Below are positions 37,161-51,000 of a DNA stretch of 64,000 nt, piece after piece. The position numbers and the translations under genes were made by a program. The notes below the pieces were generated by a model, which made no database searches, was not told where the DNA came from, and saw only the letters and a list, made by a program, of their open reading frames with translations. The stretch is from Daucus carota subsp. sativus. Lineage: Eukaryota; Streptophyta; Magnoliopsida; Apiales; Apiaceae. Each line of letters starts with the position of its first letter. Position 1 is the first letter of the stretch. The DNA is taken from positions 40,794,689 through 40,858,688 of the forward strand of contig NC_030381.2 of NCBI RefSeq assembly GCF_001625215.2, in the 5' to 3' direction.

Positions 37161-39016
37161 CTCTTTCCACTCTTTTTTTGGTTAATATTTATTTAATAAA
37201 TTTCTTAGTGTTAAGAAATAATAATTTTCATTTGTTACATGTCTAAATATAGAAAATATTGTGTTTACTATTTTTAATACATTCTTTTGCGCTTAAATAT
37301 TAATAATACTCCTCTTTTTCAAAAAAATTAAAATAATAATACTCCTATGTTATATACTCCCCGTCTCAATATATATGTCACTTTTGAATTTTGACCAGTC
37401 AAATTCACTAATACTTTGACTATTTTATTTTTTTAGCAATTTGTAAATGATGAATAGACTTGATACATAGGTGATGCAAATAATAAAAGTTCTAGAAATC
37501 ACATTATTACCGTAGGCTTTTAATGCATATTTGAGATCTTTTTTATACATTAGTCATCTGAATTCGGAAATAAAGCTTAAATGGATTAATTTTCTGTAAA
37601 TCAATCATCTGAATTTGGTACTATAAATCAATAAACTGAGTTTGGAAAGTGAGCTGAGAATTTACAAATCCAGCTAGCTAAGTCCACACAACAAATACAA
37701 ATTAGAAAGCAGATTATAAATCGATACTCAAAAATAGAATAAACAGATAAGAGGACTGATTGATTTAATTTCCTCTTCCTCATCGAAATGTTTACCATGT
37801 CTTTAACACTTTTTCAGATTTCCAAGGTGCTTATGAACTTTGATAGTTTGATGTTTGCGGTCTCCTATTTCTTTTGCGGTTATAGTCTTTCTTTTCATAA
37901 TAACCAGCTATGTGAACAAGCCTGCTATTAAAATGATAGTACTACCTCCGTCTCACCCAATTGTTTACATTGAGTTTAGGCACGGAGGTTAAAAAATATG
38001 TATAAAATAGTGAAAAAGAGGGTGAAGTGGTGGGATCCATTGATTTTTAATATATAAAAAAAAGATAGTGGAGTAAGAGTAGTGTGAAAAGGAAGAAAAA
38101 GTGATAAAGTGGTAGGACCTATTAACTATTTTGGAAAAGTTTTGTAATGTAAAGAATTGAGTGGGACGTCCAAAAAAGAAAACTGTAAATAACCTGATGG
38201 GACGGAGGGAGTACTAGTTAAGGCCACTCCACTTCTAAAGTTGGTTGACTAGTAATGGAGTTTCCAACTTAAAAATTATGCCCAATTCGAATTAATCATT
38301 CCAAAATATTAAATTGTACGGTTAGATGGAAACAATAGAATTAGAGAAACCTCCTCCTTTTGTGGATTTAAAAGATTCACTCTCATTTTTCTTTCAAGAG
38401 TATTGGTCCGGGGTCTAGACAATCGAATGTCGTATGAAATCCCAGATTTTTGACGTATATGGGGTTATAGTGTCATCTAACGGAAAGCTGACCTATTTTA
38501 GAATTTTCTCTTCCAGCACTCTTTTTTCGTCGGACATATGTTAATAATATTGGATTGTTCTGAACCACCCGAAAGTATATCCGCATATGAACTACGAAGA
38601 GAAAGTAACTGACAATATCTTCTTACCTGAATGATCTTTATGTAGCCAAGAAAAGCTAGCCTAGATGCATGCTTTGTAGCCTTGATTCAATTAAACAATA
38701 TGATTTTATCAACAAACAAATTGAGAATCATCATGCAGAACAATTGCAATGAACCTCCATTATATATTTTATTTTACACAAGTTAAGAAAATAAGCAGTT
38801 AAGCACTTGTAACAGAATCACACTGATATACATATACCATTTTGGAAAACTACAATAGTGTATATATATATGAAGGTATATTAGTCCTTCATGCCCAAAC
38901 ATCAATATATATTGGATGAAACTTAAACATCTTGTTTCACTCAAACAAAACTACTCATATTCATAGTATACAACTTAAAACTTATTAGTACTCAGACATA
39001 GTCAGCAAGAACATCT
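37161..39016. other. Intergenic region with one MITE
   Basis: Contains the Stowaway at 37942-38211 and, near 37356, a left-end fragment of another (CTCCCCGTCTCAATATATAT) without a matching right end. No gene. Confidence 0.55.
37942..38211. mobile_element. Stowaway MITE
   Basis: The ends are CTACCTCCGTCTCACCCAAT and CTGATGGGACGGAGGGAG, with TA on both sides. The inner block GTTTAGGCACGGAGGTTAAA matches the subfamily at 22262-22573. Confidence 0.88.
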
Positions 39017-42000
39017 TCACACAACCTTGTTACGCGGATAACGGACACTCAACAACTTGACATCATCAACAACAGGGCCACAGAGTGAAGCAAAGTCATC
39101 ACTCCTCATAGTGTAAAATGTGCTAAGGAACATGATCTGAGTTCTAGTAGTCGTGGCAACGAAACGTAGCACTGCACGTTTGAAGCCTCCTTTGCCCTTG
39201 GATTCATAAGGAACCTTTAAAGTGTCTCTACCAGCAAAGGCCTCGACGATCATGGACCCTTCACAAGAGTTGCTAGCATCTCCAACCGCAAATGACAGAT
39301 GGTAAGTCTTGCCAGGAGTGGTCCGGGCTATTTGAGTAATGACACTTTCTTTTCCAGCCACGAGCTCAACAGCTCGTCTGCCTTGTGGCACCGAAAAATG
39401 CTCTGAATCTATGTATTTGACAGCTTTGAGAGACGGAACCATCCAGGCAGGGAGAGGTGAATGGTCATCCTCAATGTTTGGAGGAATCAGAACACCCCAT
39501 GTTGTGTTAGGAAATACATATGGCCCTTCTTCAAACCCCCCATTTTTCAGTATATTTTCTGTTTATTAAAAAAAAAATTTATTAGAACCAAATAGTTTCC
39601 TTTTTGGCATCACATCGCAAAGTCGAAAGTGATTATCTGAATGAGACTGAATGGACCCTGTAATAAATCTTGCTTACCCCATAACAAGTTGTGCCAGTAA
39701 TGATACAGGTATCTGATACAGAGTCATATGACAATAATGTAACAGGACCACACGTTATAAATATCCAGATCTCGGTGAATATATAGCTAGGCCATGTATG
39801 TTCTCTAAGAAGATTTAAATCTAAGAACTTAAAGTCAATAGACAATCATCTACAAGTACATGCATAACAAGGCATGGACGGATATACTAATTAATCAACT
39901 GAAAGAGTCGCATATGAAGGTCTAATTTTGTTAATGTCCTAAACTTACACTTCAGTCCTTGTTACTTGTCGTTTCTTCCCTCATCCAATTAATACTAGAT
40001 TCCGCTTGTTTGAGTTCATAAGTTGCTGTATAAGTTAAGGAAAAGACCTAACTTAGCAAGAAAAGGCCTTTGTGATCAACTATGAAGTCGACTTGACTGT
40101 TTGGCCAAACTTTAAAGAGCCCACTTAAGCTCACACAATTAATCAAGGCCTTAGGACGTGCAACTGAATGATAGTATAATGGAACAAATACGTAGAAAGG
40201 TGAAAATATCTTACTGCTAGTTGCTTTAGGAGGGTAAAGAGCCTTGATTGCGATGGAATCAATAAGTGGTCCGCAAGCAGGATCCTCTTCAACACCAGGA
40301 TTATGAATGACAATCTCTGAGTAATCATACTCAGCTTGATATGCCCAAGCATACGAGTCCCATCCATTACTACTATACAATGTTTGCATGGGCAAAACGC
40401 CTGAATCAGGTGCCACCGACACGTTCAATTTCTCTTCTTGAGCACAAGTTCTTGCTGCACTAAACGTAAGTGAATAGTACATTCCCTTTATCACACTCAC
40501 TCTCTGTTTAATAGATGCCTCATTTCCTAGCCTGACTGCATACGCTCCCTCAGGCACCACTAGCAACATGTCACCTTGTGTCTGTCCTGATTTGATGTAC
40601 TCGACAAATCCTGATATTTCCCAATCAGGTATTCCGTTGTGTTTTAGAACTTCGGTTCCATTCAATTCGGATGCCTTTGGTCCGAGCTCAAAGTTGCCAT
40701 TGCTCAGTAGCCCTGTGGTACAAGTAAATTCGAATTGATGATACTAAACAAACAATATTCTTTTTTGAAAAGTTAATAACAGAACAAGATGTTACTTGTT
40801 ACTATCTTTTACTGCAAAGTTTATGATGTGGTTTCCTTTTGTTACAAAATAGCCCTACTAACCAAACGAATATCAAGAATTCAAGTTAACAAATCCCATT
40901 CAATTTTTAACCTGAAAACAGACAATTTGAACTAGAACTATGCTGGTTAAAATCCAGTTGTTGTTGCTTTGGCGATGACCCTTTACGCGATCAAAGACAT
41001 ACTTGGTGCATAATATATCTTTCGTGCTCCGTGTAACATTTAGCAAACAAAAGTGTAACACCCCGGGATTGTAGAAACTTTAGTTGCATAAGTAGTTGAG
41101 TACTATTATCAATTACACCAACAAATCATGATCTCTTGGGGACTTGTGATGGGACTTGACCCGATTTTTGTAAAAACTCGGGATTTGACCCGGCTTGTCA
41201 CAAAAAGGCACATAAATTATTATGCAGTTGGATAGGAAACAGTAAAAGAGCTTACAGAAATTGGACCAGTAGTCATATACTAGTAATTAGCATATGGACT
41301 GACATAGATACATATATAGTACTATGTGCCCGTTTGGCTTACATTGTAAGTTGAAATATTTGACAGGCTGTTGATAACCAAATTCAAATTGTATGGCAGA
41401 ATTAGCTACTATGCTGCCCCTGCATTTTATTGTGTCATCACCTCGACTCATTCTCCTGCTACTACTGCTACTTTTTACAAAGGACCACGTGCTCCCCCCA
41501 GAGGACCAGGTAACCGTTTGCAAGCTTGTTTTTCAAGACCTAAATCACCCTTATAACCACCACTTTATAGTACATGTACTGATGTACACTTGAACCTTGA
41601 AACCTTAACAAGTTGAATTTAAAAGCCTAGAACTGTACATGAGTAAATCATTTGTGGACATGGATCTCAGATACTTGTTTAACACATAACTCACTTATTT
41701 ACTCTCCCCACAAAAAACTAGCCAACTTTAGGATACTCTATCCCAAGTAGAAAATTACAGAAATTTAAATACGCATGCATATATAATTCGGCTAACATTG
41801 AAACTCTAGTACTCTTATGACCATGTGTAGAGTGTTAATGTTAGACTAAGCCTACAAAGTAGTTGTTAATTTCTGAGTTTTGTGGAAACAAGCTCATGGT
41901 AAAACAAGTATGTTTGGATTGATACATCACAGACAACATACATCTATGGTGAACACTGAGCTTAAGAGATGGACAGAGAGCAAAAACTCACCATCTAAGA

Positions 42001-42082
42001 CAGCCAAGGCAGGATTGCACAAGGTGCAAAACAGGAGAAGCACTCCTATGTTCACTGCTTGCATTCTTGGAGTTGTGCTCAT
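39017..42082 (-). CDS. Secreted DUF642 cell-wall protein, 376 aa
   Basis: Three coding exons on the minus strand: 42082-41992, 40712-40215 and 39558-39017 (1,131 nt). Exon 1 encodes a signal peptide with core IGVLLLFCTLCNPALA. The mature protein has two galactose-binding-like halves. The first (about 30-195) starts GLLSNGNFELGP and contains SLTFSAARTCAQ and DPACGPLIDSIAIKAL. The second (about 200-370) starts NILKNGGFEEGPY and contains HLSFAVGDASNSC and SLCGPVVDDVKLL. DUF642 proteins sit in the cell wall, and some (BIIDXI type) modulate pectin methylesterase activity. The paired CGP-D motifs and the length of about 370 aa are typical. I start at ATG 42082 because of its AAAATGAG context and the immediate signal peptide; an upstream in-frame ATG exists. 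Intron 1 is 1.28 kb. Confidence 0.93.
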
Positions 42083-44743
42083 TTTTATGGAAGGAGGAGA
42101 GGAGCAGAGGAAAGAGAGCATAAACAAGTGTTTTGTTGCAGAATGAGTGTAGAATTTGTGGCTTTTTATGCATGCCAGCTTGTTCTATGCCATTAGATTC
42201 TTGCATATTTGCAGTATTGCCCTTGCTGTATGTTTCATATGTATCCCCTAGGTTCCAGTGAACTACTGATCACTCTATCCTTTAAAATAAACCTGGTTTC
42301 TTTTTAACTTTATTTAATTTTGATTTTTATGCATGAATTTATTAAGAGATTTTGGAGAGGTAAATGACAAAATGTTTCAAGCATCACATGTTGCTTCAGC
42401 CAGGCATGATCCTTTGTATTTACGTTTCCTTAAATTTAGCATGGCAAAATAAAATACAGTTTGCTCTAAGCTTCATTTCTTTCCCCGTTTGTTTCATCAT
42501 TGAAGGTTCCCCAAATATTAATAGTTAATTCTGTTTTTATAATTTGATATAAATGTTGAAAGATAGATTTGAAGGAATTTTATTTTTGATGTAACTATAC
42601 ATAAATATAGTATTATTTATATATCTAAAACGAAAAAAAGCATTTATATGTTGTAACTGCATCATCGTTCACTAATTAAAGCAAAAATAGATAGATAAGT
42701 TTTTATTGTATATCACAAAATCCTGAAAAAAATGAAAGTCAGTAAAGGTTAAAAATAATAATAAAAAGTGATTTGTAATTAAAATAGCACTAGAATGCAA
42801 GTATAATTATAAGTCACTCTATATTACATGATGATAATTGAGTAGTACTACTACATATAATTTTTTTTCTCTAACAAACAAATATCGTAATATATAAGCA
42901 CATAATGTGGGTGAAGTACCTCACAATTTTATGATAATTGTAATTATTTAACATCTATTTTTTTCAGGGTCGAACCGAGGAAGTACCTCACATTTTTTAT
43001 GATAATGATAACAATATTTGATTATTTAACATTTATATATCTTAGAGTCCAACTCAGGAATGATAAACTCTTAACTGTACTCGTTTAACATCTATATTTG
43101 TTTTTTTTTTTTTTTGAGAAACATCTATATTTGTTGAAACACTTTAGTGAAGTGTTAGTAGTATTTGAGTATCGATCTGCGAATACGGTGATTTACTTGT
43201 TCGCTCGAACTGCGTTTTCTATTTCAGGTCTAATGGAATGATATTATACTGCTCTTGAGTTTATTCGATGTAATCTTATTTCTGAAGCAAGTTAATACAA
43301 GCAAGTGCATTATTTCAAAGAAAAAAAAATGGACCAGAGAAAGTTTGCCATTCACGTGAGAACGCGACACATCGAAGAGAGAGAGATGTGCATGAATTTG
43401 GGGTGAGATAAACATCAGCCTCGATGCTAGATGTCTTTTATTTATCAAACCAGGGCTGTGACGAGGACACCTCTCGATTATTTTATATTATTATTGTTTT
43501 ATCAAAATAAAATTTCTCCGTGACAAAATAGCTGGAAAATACATGTAGTTGTGTCGGTTTAGCTTCTACCCTATTTGCAAAATTTGTTTTTTGACGGAAT
43601 CTCTCCCGGTGGCCTTATATAAAAATTAGCAATGAACTGGTGGTAACTAAATAATACTAATAATTTAAATAATTTATATTTTTATGTTCCTTTTACAATA
43701 TTTTCTTTCGATATTTCATGTACATGCATTTCCATCACGCTCAGAAACGAAAAATACTTGTTTTGATGGAAGGGAACATAGCACGAGGAAAAATAGGGCA
43801 ATGATGAGGATAAAAGGCCCACAAAGAGAAAAATCCAACAGAGATTGTGCTTGGTTTTGGGCTTTTATGGTTGGGTTTAAAAGCATGTGGGGGCTTTAAA
43901 AGCCTATCCATCTTAAAATCTATTCGTCGGCCTAGTTGAAACCCAATCTTTTCTCTCAACCATATGTCATTTACCATTTCCTTCTCTTCTCTTCTCTTGT
44001 CTTTTCTTTTTTTTTTTTGCTTATGGGAAAATATTTATTATACATTGCTTGTACACGTGAGCTTGTCTTTCATTGTTTATTTTGTTTTTTTGAGATTTAA
44101 TTTCTAGTTGCACAGAATATAATATGAAAGGATGCAGGTGATAAGATATTAAGATGAATGAATTAGTTATACTATCAATTCAACTTAATTGCACTCCCAA
44201 CATGTAATAAATGGCCGATGCCTTACGTGTTTTTAAGCTACTATTAGTAAACGTTGGAAAATACTAGTTCCAAATTCCAATACAGTTTAAATTTTATGAT
44301 TAATAGTTTTTTTGTTGATGAATTTTATTATTATATTATTATTATTTAAGTGAAATACAATGATCATGTTTGCTACCTAGTAGTTGAGCAGTCAAACAAT
44401 CTCATGGTTTGATCTTTAAATATAATATAAAATATTATGTCACTAAGATATATTCACTTAAATTCGATTTCAATAATGTGTCTTTACTAGAGAGAAAGAA
44501 AAGGTGAGTATGTATAATTATTTATTATAAAAATATAAGATAGCGTAAGAAAAGAAACGATTTAAAATAAGATAAGATGTTACGACATGGGACAATATAG
44601 GATAGAATCTGTAACACGACCGAATACATTATTGAAAATTTTCCACACCTTTCGTTGACAAGGTCTCGATGAAAGGGCAAAAATATTAAAACCATATTTT
44701 ATTCCGAAAACACAAAATATATAAAAAGAACATATTACATAAA
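42083..44743. other. Intergenic, nothing recognised
   Basis: About 2.7 kb with homopolymer and AT-rich runs. Short open frames here have no family motif. The first few hundred bases should hold the DUF642 promoter, but no clear elements were identified. Confidence 0.55.
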
Positions 44744-45008
44744 GGGTTTTGGTCCAGAGCAGTCGATTGTCATTGAGCCCTTATCCAACACACAACATAA
44801 AACCTTTAGATCTGTATTTTAATGGTGGGGATGAAAGCTTTTCTTTTTTATCAATCCGCTATAATTTTCCGCGGATCGGAGTTTTTCCCTTCCACGGATC
44901 AGTAAAAAAAAAAAGCTTCAATCCAGACCCTTCGAATAGAAATCCGACGGCCCTGGTAGTGTGTTATATAAACGGTCCCTGACAAACGGTTGTCAGGGAC
45001 CAGGACCC
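44744..45008. mobile_element. Mutator-type MITE with perfect 9-bp target duplication
   Basis: This 265-bp element starts GGGTTTTGGTCCAGAGCAGT and ends TGTCAGGGACCAGGACCC. It is flanked by TTACATAAA on both sides (44735-44743 and 45009-45017). Terminal sequence and target length match the element at 1051-1240, so the two belong to one family. Confidence 0.85.
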
Positions 45009-45556
45009 TTACATAAAATAGATATTTCCACTTTACTAGCGTGTGAAAACATATATTGTAAGCAAGTCTAGCAGGGAAAGAAGTAAATCAAGACAGACCA
45101 TTATTGAACGTTACATGTATCGAGGACCACAACTTGCAAACAGGAGTTAACATATCTACTATTGAAGATTTGCAAGACCGGTCAATTTAATCAAACATGG
45201 GTTTTTCGAGATTTATTTAAGTGAATCATCCACTATTTTTTTCATCCGAATGAGTCACATTCACAGTACTTGTGCCTATACTTATTTGCCTATCTTTTGT
45301 CAAGCACTGAAGCACATTAAACTTACTCCAAGGTACAATTGAGTGTGTTGAGAAATGAAACCAGAGCCTCACTCCACAACTGGAAGTACATGAAAGTTTT
45401 TATTAACTCTTAGTGTGGTCTTGCATAACAGCCTTCCTACAATTTTATTAATGTTCTTTGCCACACATTCATGGTGTCTACATAAACTATAAGAAAACCA
45501 ACTAAGCAATACAAACATTACATTCAAACACATGATAAACCAGACCAAATGCAGCT

Positions 45557-47185
45557 TCACATCATTTCAACATTACCTCCTGCCTTGACCTTCTTCTCTG
45601 GATCTTCCAGATCATTGTAAGTCGAAAACCTGGAATTCTCATGAAGCCTGTCTCCTTGTCCCCATATAGCATAAGCTTCTTCGCCATGAGCAGCTTCGTC
45701 TCCTATTTCCATATCTTCGTCGGACATCCTCAGAGGAACTATGAGCTGAATGACTAGGCATACAATGCTTGTAATTATAACATTAACTCCAACGACGAAT
45801 AAAATGCCAAGAAGCTGGATTCCAATCTGCCTTATCCCGTCATGGGTAAGTCCGCTTTGGAAGCCATAGAATAGGCCTACGTATTGTTTATAGCTTCCAT
45901 AGAACAAATAGCACAAATGAGGATCTGCAAAGAGACCGGTGAGGATTCCTCCCAGACATCCAGCAATCGCGTGTGTGTGAAACACCGCCATGGTGTCATC
46001 AACTTTCTGTAGAAGCCCTGATCTTTTGTGCACAACCATCATTGTGAACCAAGGTATAGAGCCGGAGCAGAGTCCCATCACAATTGCAGCCCATCCTTGC
46101 ACAACCCCTGATCAACATATTTGGCCTTAAGTAACAGCAATAAGCGAACACAAATTAAAAGAAAAGTTTGGGAATTTTTTTTTTTATAGTAGTACCAGCT
46201 GCAGGAGTGATGGCAACTAAGCCGGTGATCATGCCTTGAACAGCGCCAATAACAGATGCTTTCCCGAAAAATGACATATCAAGTATGAGCCAAGTTAACA
46301 AGCTTGTGGCAGCACAAACATGGGTGTTCAGAACAGCCAAAGCAGCATCAGTGCTCGCGCTGTAAGGATCTCCTCCATTGAACCCCGTCCAGCCCATCCA
46401 CAACAGGCCTGCTCCTGCCAACATAAGAATGATGTTGTTTGGGGGAAATCTTTCCCTGTCTTTCGTTAGCCTCGGACCTACCTGCATACATTCATATATC
46501 ATTTCTTTTATCTGCACCAGCACTTGAGGCTCAAAAAACACGGCAACTTATATACTAAGAAGAAATATAAGTTTCCTACCCAATACGCAGCTGTGAAACC
46601 TGCCACTCCAGAAGACAAATGAATGACATAGCCACCTGAATAGTCGATGATTCCCATAGTTGCCAACCAACCTTCAAGTGACCAGATTGAAAACGCTACA
46701 AAAGTGTATGAAAACGTTAACCACAACGGAACAAACAACATCCATGCATGAAAGTTCATACGTCCCAACAAAGCCCCAGCTATCAAAATCAAAGTAATAG
46801 CTGCGAAAACAAACTGGAAAAACACCATGGTAGCATTAGGAAATAGCCCTGAAAATGCTTGTTTAAGGAGATACTTTTGCTCCAGAGCAACATCAAGTTT
46901 TCCCCAGATGGGAATAAGCTTGTCACCGAAAGATAATCTATAACCCCAACATACCCAACAAACAAGAACGGCAGCAAATGCATATAGCGCCATAAAAGCA
47001 GAATTTACAGCCCATTTCTTCTTGACAGCACCTCCATACAAAATAATAAGCCCGGGCACGCTCTGCAACCCGACTAGAGTTGCAGCAATAAGCTGCCATG
47101 CATTGTCAGCTTTGTTCATCCATTCTGGACTTGCTTCACTAAAAGCTAAATTACTAGGCAGCCCTGTGAAAGTACTATTAGACAT
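45557..47185 (-). CDS. Ammonium transporter, AMT2 (MEP-like) subfamily, 480 aa
   Basis: Three coding exons on the minus strand: 47185-46580, 46481-46196 and 46107-45557 (1,443 nt). AMT2-type proteins are plasma-membrane channels or transporters for ammonium with 11 membrane spans. Landmarks are [20 protein letters not shown] near the N-terminus, [39 protein letters not shown] with the first pore histidine, [17 protein letters not shown], and [13 protein letters not shown] with the second. The cytosolic C-terminus carries [20 protein letters not shown] followed by EAYAIWG, the conserved region that gates the trimer. The two-intron structure and the HGEEAYA motif fit AMT2/AMT3/AMT4-type genes; AMT1 genes usually lack introns. 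The exact orthologue among AMT2-4 is not decided. Confidence 0.95.
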
Positions 47186-48144
47186 CGCGTATTAGTGACA
47201 GAAAAAGAAAGATTCAGGGTGCCATTGACACACTGCAGAACAATTCTATATATAACATATTCATAATGTTGAGATGATTCTTATATACGCTAGCTGTCAG
47301 CTAAACTAAGGGGATCCTTTGTATCGTAGTTGGAGTAAACAAATATAAGTCTCTGTCAAACACAATACTTTCTGAACATATGTCCATTGTTGTTTCTGTA
47401 CCAATACTACATTGTTTAAGATTTGGCGGGCATCACAATGATAGACCGATCAAAAGACAGTTCTGAAGTATAAATCATTAGGAAACTATTATAAAATTTC
47501 TGCATTGTGTATACTGATTATCATAGAAATCAGCACCATATTGTTAATAGATTCTAGGCGTTCTTAACATGTTCTTAATGCAAGTTTAAGCCTTTTATTA
47601 TGATAACACATAGCGTGTGTGTGTGTGTGTGCCTGTGCCTGTGCCCGTGTGTGTAATTTCAGAATCAAGGCTTAGTAGGGTCACCTCATTGTAAAGATGT
47701 CGTATCCTAATTAACAAAAATATACATAATACCTAGTGTTGTGAGCTGTTTTTAGAAGCAACTAAGATGCTTTAGAATGAATAGCAGAAGTCTAAGAGAA
47801 GACGAATTGAACAGAGTAAAAAGCACACATAGCCGGGGAAGAAGTTATTCGCCTTTGGTGGAAATTAGTGTCACCATAGTAATCAAAAACATAGTTAACT
47901 GCTAATCAGGAAATTATACATATGTGGTGTAGAGCCACTAAGAAGCTGCAACCTATCTGAATCGTGCAGTAACAATGAGACGAGAAACACCGTGTATGAA
48001 CACATGTGGATTAACTTAGATATTGTCATCAGAAGTTTAATTTATGAATAACATAGAAATCTCCTTCAAAACTCAAGAAAAGGAATAACATTATAAACTA
48101 GTAACTAGCTATCCTCCTGCATGATATAATGACTAGTGCTTTTA
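47186..48144. other. AMT2 upstream and intergenic region
   Basis: Contains a (GT)n stretch at about 47613-47655. No gene. It also holds the 3' flank of the neprosin gene. Confidence 0.6.
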
Positions 48145-50462
48145 TCAAGGGCACCTCCAACTTCTACCAGGGCCACCATAATAAAACTCAGGATCGTCGA
48201 TATAATCACTAACATATATTTGATCATAACAGTCATACTCTTCAGAATAAGGGAACACATATTCAGGGAACTTTAATTCATGCCCATTTTCTTGGACCCT
48301 CATTCTTGTAATTTGGCCTGATCTGATCCAGTGACCAGTAGGGTCTGAATATTGGCCGCTTCCCATTGCAGTTGCTGTGTGTGGATGAACTGGTCCAACT
48401 CTTGTGCTATAAACTTCACCTCCCCATTGAACCACATTAGCTTGATACCATAACATTTTGAATAATTCTGGTGGCCAATACCCAATGTTTATATTGTCTC
48501 CATATTGTAACCACCAATTATCAGTGATAAAATCCTGCTCAGAAATTTAGATATTTCATAAGCTATGCATATTATTTCGAGTAAGGTTCACCTAAATATC
48601 ATTTTTGTGTTTGGAAATCTAAGTTTTTAGGAAGTCTGTTTGCATAAACTTCGAAGTAACTGGCAACAAGAACATTTAAGTCCTCACAAGCATGCATATA
48701 TCAGTAATGACATTGTTATTTGTAAGTTTTGTTACAATCAAGTCAATAAGTAGATTTTGTAATTTAAGAGCATGTAAAACACACAAAAACATTCTCCGCA
48801 CCTTGTAAATGTAGATGGTAATTTTGTATGGCAGACCATTTGGCTTTGAGATGGGACAGATTGCAGCTCCTAGTGCTATCTCATTGTTTGTTTGAACAAA
48901 TCCAGGGCAAGTGTGATCGAAGCAACCAGTCTTGTTTGATGAATCAGCCTAGAAAGTGTGGTGAGGAATAACATTCACTAAACAATTATCTCACCTAAAA
49001 TTAATTTTTTGGCCCAGCGTATAGCAAAAAACAAATAGCTTAGTCTAATTATACTTGATGATATGATACTTAAGCACGCGAGATGGAGAAAGCTTTAGCT
49101 AGGGGTTTATATAAACTTTTATAGACTAGTTGAGGATGCTGGTTCAAAGCAAAAACAAAATTTGCTGAGCATGCAGTTTGACAGAAACTTACAGTCCAAT
49201 AAGCAAAAAACCGAGTCTGGCGATCCCCATACACACCTGGATTTACCTGAATCGTTTCCCAAAACATCAATTCTCATCTAGTAGTCTCAATAAGCAGATA
49301 CGTTATGGAACTATATAATTCTACACTTATAACGACAGTGCTAGTTTAGTTGATGGATATACTAACTGCCCATCCAGATTCAATTTGCTCATACGCATGC
49401 AGAGGACCATGTCTGAGTGATACATGAGAAGTACTATACTCATCATCCGACTCCACATTTGGATTCCAAACTATTATATCGCATTTGCCAGCGGTGTACT
49501 TAAATCCTTGGGCAATCAGCACAGCAGTCTAGCAATTTAATATAGCCAAAGAATTTAAGTCAGTGAAGATGAAATTCATTTCAGCTAGAAAAAATTATGG
49601 TCTCAAATAAGATCATTGGTACATATGACATATATAAACACTTACCGAGTGGTTTGCTAGCAAAAGATTAAGCGTGTCAGTAGATTGCATAACCTGATAA
49701 GTAGGATTTTTCCTCCCATACTTATTTTTCCGAAGCTTCTTGAATTTTTGGACTCTTCGGATGGGTATCGTCCCATTGGGACATGCAATTCCATTTCTTT
49801 GCCACACTTGTGAAGTCACTATGATCCTCTCAAAATCCTCTTTTCTTGTCCATTGTGTTGTTTCTCTTTCTGTAACCTTTGTCTTTGGATTGAAATTTGG
49901 TTTCATCTGTATAAAAAGATGGTAACTTATTATCATAAAGCACAGTCAAATTCTTATTAATAATTCTTATACTTAATATGAGCTAATTGGCTGATAACTA
50001 ACCTGAATTTTGTGATTCTTCAGAGCAGGGTGGCGAAAAGCTGGCTGCTTCAAAATGTCAATGCAGTCAATTATATCCCCATCTTCACTCTGCAAAACAT
50101 ATGTAATCTTGAACTTCACAATATGAGTATGCAAATTGTATAATAAAACAAAAAAAATATAATTTAGCAAACAAAAACGAGAAAATATTTAAACATTCAT
50201 CGCGAGAGTACAGGCCAATATGGATCAAAATTATATATTTTCTCGTTTTTTTTTTTTTTGCTGAAGAGAGGATGACTAAAGAATAACTATACTGATACTG
50301 AAAAAACAGTAACATTACCTGAATGCTCTTGATAACATATGTTTTTAAATTGTTCCTCTTTTTCTCAACTTGTCTGAAGCTGCTGCCACAACTAACTCCA
50401 TGGAAACTAATCACTTTCAGCACTAAAATTACTAGTACTAAATTAAACTTTATTGCCTCCAT
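48145..50462 (-). CDS. Neprosin-domain protein (putative glutamic peptidase), 414 aa
   Basis: Seven coding exons on the minus strand: 50462-50319, 50089-50003, 49906-49646, 49528-49367, 49246-49193, 48948-48802 and 48534-48145 (1,245 nt). A signal peptide is visible ([20 protein letters not shown]). The activation peptide (about 40-150) has [20 protein letters not shown] and [14 protein letters not shown]. The neprosin domain (about 185-410) follows. Neprosin-family enzymes are secreted prolyl peptidases with two catalytic glutamates. The matching residues appear to be present: Glu214 in [15 protein letters not shown] and Glu325 in [10 protein letters not shown]. Other landmarks are [36 protein letters not shown] and [10 protein letters not shown]. 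Most plant members are uncharacterised, so activity is an inference from the intact pair. Confidence 0.93.
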
Positions 50463-51000
50463 GTGGAGAAATGAGTAAATGAGATTTCTAATCTGGCCTT
50501 TTGTTGTTTAGGAGGGAAAGAAAAATGTGACGCCTTATGTGGCTAATATAGCATGAGTACAGCAGATATTAACAAATTTTCGATTTAGCTTTTATATGTC
50601 ATTTGCATGATTCAACTTCTACTCATCCAAAAATTTATTTACACTTTCTAACTTAGTACATATGAAGAATACTTCACCTCCCATTGTACAAGATATATGA
50701 CATATTTTTGTAGATATATCCTGATACAAATTCATTTATTCTTATGAAATATTTCTCATATAACAGATTCTGTTAAACAGAACATACAGAGGAATAAATT
50801 GACAAATTGTACATATATAACAGCTTTTTTTATCTATAGTATTTACACAAGATATCATACATGTAAGATTGAACAATAAAGATTAAAATTTGTTTAATCT
50901 TATGTAAGATTGAAATATGTTACCAGTTACTCTGTGTCGAGGATCATGCTGAAAAATGTTTTATTTTTATTTTATGTTCTCTTTCATCTATATTTCTTAA
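50463..51000. other. Neprosin upstream region
   Basis: AT-rich, presumably the promoter of the neprosin gene. No confident TATA position and no gene. Confidence 0.5.

Noticed and set aside
38395-38600. Possible third member of the GGTCC-ended MITE family
   Set aside because: Only a GGTCCGGGGTCTAGAC-like start is visible; no inverted partner and no 9-bp repeat.
41040-41210. Possible LTR border (GTGTAACACCCCGGGATTG) in DUF642 intron 1
   Set aside because: No paired repeat, target duplication or internal element sequence was found; one border-like word is not enough.
31054-47185. Nutrient-transporter cluster (boron plus ammonium)
   Set aside because: The genes are of unrelated families, far apart and separated by a wall-protein gene; there is no sign of shared regulation, and clustering by function is unusual in plants for such genes.
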